A stretch of 64,000 nt of DNA from contig CM042020.1 of the NCBI GenBank assembly GCA_023525975.1, positions 18,186,001-18,250,000 on the forward strand. The letters run 5' to 3'. The notes below the pieces were generated by a model. It worked only from the letters and a program-made list of their open reading frames with translations. It had not been told where the DNA came from and did no database searches. This DNA is from Smallanthus sonchifolius. Taxonomy: Eukaryota > Streptophyta > Magnoliopsida > Asterales > Asteraceae. Positions within the stretch are counted from its first letter, which is position 1. Each line of letters opens with the position of its first letter. The position numbers were made by a program, and so were the translations under genes. Below, piece after piece: positions 1 to 10,800 of the stretch.

Positions 1-2298
1 GACGGGTACACCTTTGATTTCATTAGGAAGTTCTGGTCTATTTTGAAAGATTATTTTTTGGGGTTCTTTAAACACTTTGAGGTAAAAGGCTCCATTGCTA
101 AGGGATGTAATTCCTCCTTCATTACCTTGGCACCTAAAGGTAGTGACCCGGAGTCCCTCAATGAATTTAGACCTATTTCCCTCATTGGAGTTATGCCTAA
201 ATCCCTAGGTAAACTACTGGCATCTAGGATTCAGCAGGTCATTTCCTCGGTGGTAGGTCCAGAACAAACTGCTTTTCTTAAAGGCAGAGATATTTTAGAT
301 GGTCATATCTTGGTCAACATCATTCAAGATTGGTCCAAAAGGTCATCTAGTAAACTGCTGCTATTCAAAGTGGATTTTGCAAAAGCTTTTGACTCGGTGA
401 ACTGGAACTTCTTAGACTCGGTAATGGAGCAAATGAAATTTAGCCAAAAATGGAGGTCGTGGATCCAGGGTTACCTTAAATCGGGTAGGGCTTCTGTTTT
501 AGTAAATGGCTCCCCTACTATGGAATTCCCGATAGAGAGGGGAATGAGGCAAGGTGATCCTATTTCTCCTTTCCTTTTCATTATTGCTATGGAAGGGTTG
601 TCTACAATGATGCGATCTGCCTCTCAGAAAGGGTTGTTTAAAGGTGTACGTCTCCCGAACAACGGCCCTTCTATTACCCACTCTATGTACGCAGACGATG
701 TCTTCTTCATTGGGGAATGGGATAAAGAAAACGTCTCCAACTTGAAACGTATCCTGAGGTGCTTCTACTTGGTGTCGGGTCTGAAGATAAATTTTTATAA
801 AAGCAAACTTATTGGTGTTGGGGTATCAAGCCAAGAGGGGTCGAATTTTGCTTCTATTATGGGTTGTGCGGTAGACTCTCTTCCTCTTACTCACCTCGGA
901 ATGCCTATTGGATCTAATATGCGGCTTACAAAAAATTGGGCTGCGGTGGTCTCAAAATTCAAGGAAAGGCTAAACTCTTGGAAGGCTAAAACCTTATCTT
1001 TTGCTGGTAGGCTCACTCTTGTTAAGTCGGTTTTGGGTAGTCTTCCCCTTTACTTCCTTTCAATGTTCAAGGCCCCCGTAAAGATTATAAATGAATTAGA
1101 AGCTATTCGGAGAAGATTTCTTTGGGGTGGAAGCGCCCAAAAGAGAAAAATTCACTGGGTGGCCTAGGATAATATAATCAAACCGAGGCGGCTGGGAGGG
1201 CTTGGGGTTGGCGGGATAAAAAATATGAATCAAGCCCTTCTTGCTAAATGGAAATGGAAAGCTGTAAGTGACCCAAACAGTCTCTAGGCGGCATGCATTA
1301 GGGCTGTCCATAACTCATCCTTCGATTCCATAGAGGGTCTTAACCGTAATTATAGGGCGGACAACTGGTCAGCCATCGTGTCAACCAGTAAGGATCTGGG
1401 TAGGGTGGGTGATTCGCTAAACAATCTCTTCAGAAAACGCATTGGAGTCGGCTCAACCTCCTCGTTTTGGAAGTTGGGATGGTTCGGCTGCTCGCCCTTC
1501 AACAGGTTATTCCCTGCCCTGTTTGCTCTTGACAAGAAGAAAAACTGTTGTATAAGGGACTGGATCAGGTTATCTAGTAATGATACTGTGGAGTTCGCTT
1601 GGGACTGGAGTAACAGGTCGGAAGTAGGTAAAAGGATGGACGAAATCAGAGATTTTGAGGCAATGATCAAGGAATATAGGTTCAAAGATGGTTCGGATAA
1701 TTGGGTTTGGGAAGGACACCCGTCCGGCATTTTCACGACTGAGTCATGTAGAAAGTGGATTGAGGAGAAAACTATGCTCGGGTCAAAGATGGAGGTCCTA
1801 TGGTTAAAATGGGTTCCTTTATCAGTTCGGACGTTTATTTGGAGTCTAGTTCAATATAGATTGCCGATGGTTATGGCGCTCAGGGCCCGTAACGTCCCCA
1901 TCCCCTCTAGCCGCTGTTCACTATGTCTCTTGGAGGCGGAGGACGAGGACCACACTTTCATTCGATGCCCAGTGGCGAAAACTACTTGGTGTCGGATATC
2001 TTCTTGGATGAATTTTGATACATCCAACCTCTTAATTGTCTCTGACTTGGTAAAACATTTCAAGGACTCCAATGGGTCGAAAAGATCTAAAAAGATTCGG
2101 GTTCTCATTAACTATGGCACATGTTGGGTATTGTGGACCTCAAGGAATCGGTGGATCTTCTCCAACACTAGGAAATCGGTGGTAGGTATGGTGGAAGATA
2201 TTAAAATTACGACGTTTAAATGGTTAGAGGCAAGAGCGTCTAAGTCTCGTTGTAATTGGGAAGAGTGGGTTGTTGACCCTTTGGCGGGTACAGGTTAA
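1..2298 (+). pseudogene. LINE ORF2 (reverse transcriptase plus zf-RVT tail), broken by two stops
   Basis: Frame 1 is open from base 1 to a TAG at 1165-1167, has a second TAG at about 1285-1287, then runs open to 2298. The first part has the RT block order: FRPISLIG, the catalytic segment with KAFDSVNW, the MRQGDPISPFLF block and the YADD active-site motif near 688-700. The tail (about 1800-2000) has the zinc-binding pattern of plant LINEs, with CSLCLLEAEDEDH and a following C. Both stops fall where the family has Trp (after HWVA and after NSL), so each is TGG changed to TAG. There is no frameshift. The endonuclease part would lie off the left edge. It is a recently dead copy with long open stretches. 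Confidence 0.92.
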
Positions 2299-2454
2299 CT
2301 GACATGTATGATCTGGGGGTATGGGTGATTATTTTGATTGTTTACCTTTTTGCTGGTTTGGTGCCCTTTGGGCGGGTTTGTATATGGGTTTTTGCTAATT
2401 CCCCGCTAGCTTTTCTATGAGTATTCTCATTGTCGCTGTTCCAAAAAAAAAAAA
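1..2454 (+). mobile_element. LINE (L1-type) retrotransposon, 3' part, running off the left edge
   Basis: The element enters from the left edge and ends in a short oligo(A) run at about 2443-2454, after a 3' UTR of about 145 bases. It carries most of the reverse-transcriptase part and the C-terminal zinc-binding part of ORF2. The 5' end lies outside, so its target-site duplication cannot be tested. In-frame stops make this copy inactive. The lineage call rests on the RT motifs and the zf-RVT-type tail. Confidence 0.93.
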
Positions 2455-2700
2455 GCTATCTGGCTGGAAAAGGTGGTCTGGAAGCTTCCTCTCTCCCAGC
2501 AAACAAGATGAGATCACCACTTCTCTCAGACTTCCTTTACTTCGTAACCTTAGCTTTAGATGTCTTTTCATAGATTCTTGAACCTCTGACAGACATAAGG
2601 GGCAACCCGCATCCACATTCACCGATGACGTCATTAGTGGCAACGACCCGCAACTCACATGGACTAAACCGCACCTAGCAGGGGGTACTACCCACTGACC

Positions 2701-2922
2701 GGGCAAGCCGAAATTCCAAAATATAAAGGCGGCGACGCGATGGTGCGAAGTGTAAATTGCGCAATCAAAGTGACACATTGCGCCCATCGCCCACTCCACA
2801 TGCGCGCACGTGTGCGAGTTTGAGTTGGGATGCTTTGCACCCATGGGTTCCCACCGGGCCAAGCCGAAATTCAAAAATATAAAGGTGGCTCTCAAGCGAC
2901 GAAGAGAGGAGAGGGTGCGAAG
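2701..2922. repeat. Imperfect direct repeat, two copies about 155 bases apart
   Basis: A segment at 2701-2750 (GGGCAAGCCGAAATTC, then AAAATATAAAGG, ending GGTGCGAAG) recurs at 2856-2922 with a short insertion. The copies are diverged. Their origin is unknown. Confidence 0.7.
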
Positions 2923-3539
2923 TTTCCATAATCTAGTAGCCAAGATAGACCTTTTGGTGGTTTTGATCTTTAAACCAAGTAGTCTATGTCTAACGGTCAA
3001 ATTTTATATATGTAAAACAAGATCTTGCATCTTTATTACTTTCATTATAATTCCTATATATTAATGTTGTTACTTATTCAAAAGATGTTACAATCATGCT
3101 TGAACATACCAAAATTTAGATATGAAACTTTGGTCTAAATATCAAGATTTCAATGTATGAATATAATATACAAATTCAAACCTAAAGATGTGTGTAGATA
3201 TTATGTTATATAGATTTTGTTTTTTCTCCAACATGCTTATAGAACATTCTTTTATCTTATATATAGAAATAAAGAAGAAATTACGTTCTAACATTATAGA
3301 TACATTTCTAAGAAAAGTACAACTTTCTCTATGTATACTATTACTCACTTTTCTTAAATTTAATTTATCACTTAAACCCATTTGTTTGTTAAGTTTTTAC
3401 ATTACATTAACATGTTTGGACAAATTATATAACTTCCTAAATAGTTATAAAATAATTTATTAATTTTTATGACTACATTTTATATTGGTGACTATTCGCA
3501 TTCCTAACTCTTATCTTACATATGTTAATAATGTTAAGG

Positions 3540-3690
3540 TCCTATAAATAGTGGTTTATATGTATTTGATGTTGTTGTTCACTAATGAAATGAACTCCCG
3601 TCTATTCTCTTTCTCTCTATGATCATATATTATTTAGAATTTGCTATTAGTTGTTTCATGACACGTTATCACCACGATCTGCCTATAAGC
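3540..3690 (+). mobile_element. Possible 3' end of a copia-type LTR (weak)
   Basis: A TATA-like CCTATAAATAG at about 3541 is followed by a CT-rich stretch and then ACACGTTATCACCACGA at about 3661. This resembles the LTR-to-leader junction common in some plant copia elements. No partner LTR or coding remnant was found nearby, so this is a weak call. Confidence 0.3.
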
Positions 3691-4802
3691 ATGAAGCTTT
3701 AAGTACACAGTTCATTTCCAAGAAGTCTTATAATCAATGACTTGGCATCGTTTCATCAAAGTATGTCCAATCAAACTATTCTACAAGTAAGTTATATTTT
3801 AATTCATGATACTTGTACAATCATAATTATATATGCCGCATCAATTATAAGTGTATGTTATGTTAAAATTATTAAGCAATTAAAGGTTAGAAAAATGTAT
3901 AACTAAGTACTTTGATTTTCATGATTATATCAAGTTTATCTTCGAATTATCGTTAATTTGCTTAACCTTAATATTAGTAGTAATAAGTTTAAGCAAATAA
4001 CATACTATAATTGTTCTTCATCTTGTTCATTTCGAGTTGAAACTAAAAACTTAATATGTTGAATATTACAATTATATTGTTACGCCTTTTCACATAATAA
4101 TATGTTACAAAATATCGATTTTAGACTTGATGATGATTAGTCATTAGTTAAAATGAATGATCATATCGCAATATTGAAACTTTCATGTATCTTCTAAATA
4201 ATGTTACTACCGTCTCATTAAATTCATAATTATAGAAAAGTAACAAAAATACTTTGATACTACTTTATTAGTTATTCAATAAATTTTTATTAATAACTAG
4301 TGCCTTTATATGTTTCAAGTTCATAATTACTTTGGAAGTTCCAGATATCTCGTACATCATATTAATTATTTTTTTATAAATTTACAACCATTATTTTTCA
4401 TAATTGTATAAGTAACTCTATTAGAGCAGACACTGTCGATGCGGGGAAGGGGTCGGGGAGTCGCGTTACTTGCGAGAACACCGTCCTGCCCCGTTCGGTC
4501 TGGAGAAAATCGCATCCCAAATGGACCTCCATGTCCACTATTATTTTATCTGCATTGCTACCCTTCCAAATTGGAAGTTCCAATTAACTTTTAGAAGTTC
4601 ATTTAAACACAAATATTCCCTTTTGGGCCCGGCCCGGCCCGGCCCGTTCATGTATGGTACAGCACCTACCTTGAGGCTTGATCTTGATAGCTAAACATTA
4701 ATACATTAACCAGACATGTAATACAAGTTGCAAGCGACATTGTAATCGTGATCTTCTATTATTGAAAATGGCTGAATTTGTACAACTCTAAAGAAAAAAA
4801 GA

Positions 4803-7800
4803 TTATAATCCTTCTTCTTCAGATTCCCGGCATTTTCTTAGAGCTGACCTAATTTCCCTTAGCAATTCAGTGATATTTATGCATTTCCTGCACACGAATA
4901 TGTCACGATCAAAAAAAAAACAGAATAAAAAATATCATCATATTTACCCAAAAAAATGTCAAAATACCAAATATGCCCATTTTCATATTATGACATTTAA
5001 AACTTGCATAATATCATATTTAACCCCAAAAAATCATAATGTCTAATATATTCATTTTCAAATCTATTACATTTATACTCATCCACATCTTCAAATTCCA
5101 ACCGGTTATGGGTTACAATAGGGTTTATGTCATATTATAAAGTATATTCCATGAAATGGGCAAATATGATATTGTAAGTGTTTAAATATAATATTATGCA
5201 AGTTTTTAGAGGTATATATGAAAATGAAATTATGGTTGATGTATTTATTCTAGACTAGAGGTAAAATAAAAGAGAGAGAGAAAGATGAAGAATATTACAG
5301 GACACTAACGCCTACAACAGCAGCAGGTCGCGGATATTCATCGATTTCTTTGATCTTTTTATCCTCGTGTGAGATTAAATTTGCTAAATCCCCGTGATTA
5401 GATGAAGATTGAACTGGAGATTCATCGCTTCCAATTGTCTGTATTTCTTCAACTAAAAAAGAGAGCTTATTCATAGCCTGTAAGCAATAATCCATTGTTT
5501 ATGCTAAAAGCAGATACTTAAATAATAACTCAATACAATGAATATTAGTACCACATACCTCAGGTATATCTATTTTATTCAAAACCACCACATATGGTCT
5601 TTCAAGATATTCAGGATTATACATCCTTAATTCCTGTAAATTTAACATAAATATAATATCCATATGGAAGTGAAAAAAAAACTGACACAGGGGGAGGGAG
5701 CAAAAGCATACTTCTTTAACAGTTTTATAGTCATAAACGGGGTCCTCGGCAGCAGCATCCACAACATGGACCAGCATTCGGGTTCTCCTCAAGTGCCTCA
5801 AGAAATTACGGCCTAGCCCCTGAGAAATTACAACATGATACAAATTTAGCTAATATTTAAAAAAAAAGTTAAAAATGTAAATAACATGGTGATGGTACCT
5901 TTCCTAAATGTGCCCCTTCAATAAGACCAGGCAGATCTGCTAATGTTGCTTCTGATGAGAATTTACCTGCCCCTAAACTAGGATCGCCTTCAAGGCGTCC
6001 TAGGTTTGGCATTAATGTTGTGAATGGGTAATCCGCAATATCTGGTTTTGCAAGTGTTATGGCTGACAGTAGGGTCGATTTTCCAGCATTAGGGAGGCCC
6101 TGAAATTAGACAGTGTTATATACATTATTACAAAAATGGTCTCGCAACACCACAATCATAACTTAGACCATAGTTACCTAATACGCGGTTCGCTCCGGTA
6201 CGGGTACGCGGTTCGGGTACGCAATTCGCTAGAGTTAACGTATTCGGTACGGAGGGGGGTAGGTTCATTTCGGTACGAACCGGTACGGTGTACCATGTAG
6301 TTCGGTTCGATGTACACAATTCAAAAAAAAATTACCAAATTCTAAATCTAAATGACCAAAATTCCAATATTATATGAAACAATCAAAATGTGTAATAAAT
6401 TAAAAAAAAGACAGAAGAAGTCAATATTCAAGAATGATGATGTTACGAAGCAATTTAATTCAAAATTTTGTCAAGATTCAAGAATGATTGCTGTTAATGG
6501 TACGTAAGAAACCGAGGAGACGTTCCAGACCTTTGGTATCCTAAAGCGCGTTCCAAATTACTGCCCCCCTGAAAAATTCCCGACCTAAATATCGACCTAA
6601 ATCGCGTTCCCATTAGATTGCCGACCTATCGGCACAATCGGAATATCAATTCCGATCACCGTACCATCAATTTGAAAACGCGAATTGAATAGCGATCGGA
6701 ACGCCGGCGTATTGCGATTGGGTACGTTTCGTACCAATACGAAAATCGTGGCTCCTGGAGCGATTTCGGTAACTATGACTTAGACTAAGGAACACATATA
6801 TGAAATGACAAAATGCGAGGGAAAATGGGTAAAATATGATACTTACAACAAGACCGACATCTGCAACAACTCTTAGTATTAACTGCAAACTGACTTCCTC
6901 CCCAGGTTGACCAAGAACCAACACCTGCATTACTGGTATAATTTTTAAGTTTCTGTAAAAGAAAGGAGTTCTTAATGGAGGTAAGTAATAGAAAAGATGT
7001 GAAATGTGTAAATTTTATATCAAACAAACTTAGAAGGGACCAACATTCAGTTCTAGAGAAATTAGCAGGTTAATGTGATATCACATATTGTGAAACTTTC
7101 TTGCTCGTTTATCATGTAGGAAAGGGAATAAAATGTTGTTTCTTGTCGAGGGGTATGTTGTGTCGCGTTCGACTTGGTAACAAGGCAACCATTCACATTG
7201 CAAACAATCCAGTACTCCATGATAGAACTAGACATATAGAAGTTGACTGCTATTTAACTCAAGATGGGACAATCACGACTCACTTTCAAAGTGGGAATCA
7301 ATTAGTTGATGTTTTCCCTAACATATTGCCTAGGAGTTGGATTAGTTATATTCGTAACAAGTTGGTCACGATCAATATTTATGCTTCAGCATGAGGGGAG
7401 TTCTAGATTGTATACAACACCGTTTAGTTTAGATTGTGTTCTCCCCTCCATAAATATATATCCTTGTGCATTCTTGTTTACAAATATAATAGAAAATACA
7501 ATTGTTGAGCGCTGTTTACAAGGTTCATGTCTAAAGGACTATCAAACCACAAAGAAATACTATTATTGAATCATAAAAAAAAGATTACTCGTCTCAAACT
7601 ATTATTTATGGGCTAAGATTATCTTGGTGAACAAGCAACATAATCCTATTAGGCTATTACAAAAACAAATCAAACTAATACAGATTAATATTATCTACAG
7701 ATAATATCAAGGGCAAAATAAAAATGATATGATGATCCGAGTGTGCCCAAATTGGAAAACTAGGAAACAACAGCTGAATATAAAATTTGTGCATTCTAAA

Positions 7801-10800
7801 AAAGTAGATTCTTTAGCATTGTGGACCATGGGCACTCAAAGCAACAATATCATCACCGGTGAGAAAATTTACAAGACTTAAAACTAAATTTACAAAAAGA
7901 ATAGAGTAAAACAAAAATAACTTTTACCTTATCATTTTCATCTGTCATCACATTTGATGTCATATTCATCATCTTCTTCTTTTTATGCTCAGGCATTTCT
8001 AACAAACTAATCTGCCACAAGCACAGAACATAAGTCCATTTACATACAAAGATCGAGTTCAAAGCTCAAATAAATCGTAGTGATAGTGTAACACTTGTAA
8101 ATCCCTTTGTCCAATATTAATTGAGCCTTTTCACTTTTGGTTTCATCAGAAATTTAACAAGCATTTTTGGCTTTCAACCATTTAGGAAATATGCACGCAA
8201 ATGTCTTGGGACTTGGGAGGATTGTATAACATTTGATAGAAAAGAAACGGTGATTTCACACTTATATTTGATGATTTTCTCCTTATAGTCATAAGTTGAA
8301 TTAGATTGTGGATTTGTGGGTTCACTGGAAACATATTTTTTACATGAAATTTGCCACCTAATAGCTCATATATCTACTAAAAATAACCATCAAGAGGAAG
8401 TCTTTTAGATGACTGATAAAATAATGATATGATTTAAGATCTTTGTGAATAATATGTTAATGGTCGCTTATGGTCATTTCATATCAACATGATAAAATAA
8501 ATGCTTTGATATGTATCTGATAAGAACCGAATTGATGGGATTCCAAATTGATCCTCTCAATCAAAAGCACATTTACCATCCTACCTAATTTAAATAATTA
8601 TCCCATATTACCTCCATGTCATTTCAGCAACTATTTCAAATGCTGAATTAATGGGGAAAATTTCCAGCAATCATCCAGCCTTTCATCCAGCAGTCATCCA
8701 GCTTTTCAACAAATAAATAGACCTAGAGTCTTGTCTTGAATTTATATCTATTTCTATTGTAATTGGAGAGCAGCCCCTCTCGAATAGGGCCTATTATCCT
8801 ATTGTTTCCTTGAATTGAATCTATCCTATTTTTTTGTTCTTATCATTTGGTTCCATTGCCGGGAATCACGATGGTGCAGACCCGGAGCAATCCTATTGGA
8901 GGCCGTGGAATTTATCATGATTCAACAGCTACTCAATTGGCGATTATCTCAGAAAAAATAGATTCCTTGTTATCCCTGAAGAATGATATTGTAGCAGTCA
9001 TGGAAGCCTGGATAGCAAGGCGAACACAGGTAACCAAGGAGCCCGAGGATGAACCTCACGGACCGCTTCCAGATCTGAATATGGAGGAATTTCCCGGTGA
9101 CAACCCAGGGGATGACGAAGATCGGTCAAAGAAGGATGTAAACCCAAGCCGTGGATATCCCTCCCAAAACACTGCCCCCCACCCCCTCTTTGCACCACCA
9201 CCGGCTCCTACACAACCTCCAAAACGAACATACCCCACCATCTTGTCGGTTTTAAAACCCACACCATCCATCAGGCCGTGGGTCTTTAGTTGTCTCAACC
9301 CAAATTGAATCAGTCCCAACAATCAACAGAATCACTACGACCGTCACACTTGTTAGGTATCAAAGTCGGTAACGCAGCGGAAGCACACACACACGCAGAA
9401 TATCAATAAACAGAAAAGAAAAGAGACACGAGAGATTTATAGTGGTTCGGTCAAGGTGACCTACATCCATTGTTGCAACTAGGGTTCTTTATTATTAGCT
9501 GCTCAAGGAAATACAATTACATCATGGGGTATTTATAATACCAAGATTAGTGTTAATTAAATAAGGCAATAACTTAATCAACAAGAAATAGAACCAAACA
9601 ACCCTAAGGTTGCCGTCAGCTTCTAATCTTGTTCTTTCAGCCTTAATAGGCCCAAGGGGCCCAGCCGCAGATGACCCAAAAGCCCAGCCCAAATCAGCAC
9701 AGGCCCAGTCCGGCCCAATAAGCCTTCACACCCAACAATCTCCCACTTGAAGGCTTTGCTCAATCCACAAACACCATCCAAGTAATCCCTAATCCAGTAA
9801 TTCCAGTATCCTCCTTATTCAAAGTCTCCCGAGCCTTCAGTCCCCATAAACAAGCTCAGACTTCAACAAAGTCCCCCTAGTTGCAATCCCCCTCTCATCA
9901 AGTACATGAAGGGGCAGTTGAGGCTCCCCTGAGCTCCAACTCATTCTCTATCTCAACTGGTTTGCACGATCCACCAGTTCCAGAGATAACCCGAGAACCA
10001 CCACTCTCCTCCTTTAGCAAGACTTCCATAGGAGAGATTTTCACAGTCGGACTACCGGTCTTCAAAACCCACCGTTGTTTTGTAACTGTACACGGAACAC
10101 GCCCCATGCTCCCACTGTCACCAAACCCCTGACCCGGTTTTGACCTCCGACCCCGAATCACCTTGGCACTAGGCTCCCCTCTTGCAAATTGAACCTTCTT
10201 TCGCCCCTTTGATTCAGCGAACCTAACTTTGTTTTGAGGGATGGTCATACTTCCCTCAGCAGGTACCTCCACCATGTATAATGAACCTCGCCTGTTTCCA
10301 CGAGCAATTACCAGATACCTTTAGTTACTTTCCACTTGCCTCCACGAAACTTTACTTTTAGTCCCTGTTTATCTAGCTGACCGACAGAGATAAGCTTACT
10401 CTTCAAAGCTGGAATAACCCTGACACTCTTCAAGTTCCATGTGGTTCCCAAAGAAGTAACCAAATTTACGTCACTCATGCCCGTAACATCAAGAACACAG
10501 TGTTGTAAAAGGCGCCGATTAATCGCTAGGCGCTTGTCTAAGGAGGAATTTTGGGCCTAGGCGGTCCTAGGCGGGCCTAGGCGGCCAGATTCCGGCGAAC
10601 ATTCCGACGAACATTCCGGCGAACATTAAGGCGAAAACCTGAAATTTCCGGCGAAAACCTGAACTTTCCGGCCAAATTCCGGCGAAAACCTTTGGTGTGG
10701 TTTAAAAATGAACATTTTTATAAAAATTACATATAAAAATGTGTGTATATATATAAAAAACTGAAAATTACATATAAAAATTATAATCCGATTAATCCCG

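Larger units (their letters stand above)
2455..4802. other. Intergenic stretch, no recognisable gene
   Basis: The interval lies between the LINE poly(A) and the stop codon of the Obg gene. A 201-codon minus-strand frame (2395-3000) has no family I recognise and overlaps a repeat. From about 3060 the DNA is AT-rich without long frames. A GGCCC-type short tandem run is at 4626-4648. A possible LTR remnant is listed separately. Confidence 0.6.

Noticed and set aside
2395..3000. 201-codon minus-strand frame
   Set aside because: It has no recognisable family, overlaps the LINE 3' end and a direct repeat, and has an unusual composition. The one CPLC motif is not enough.
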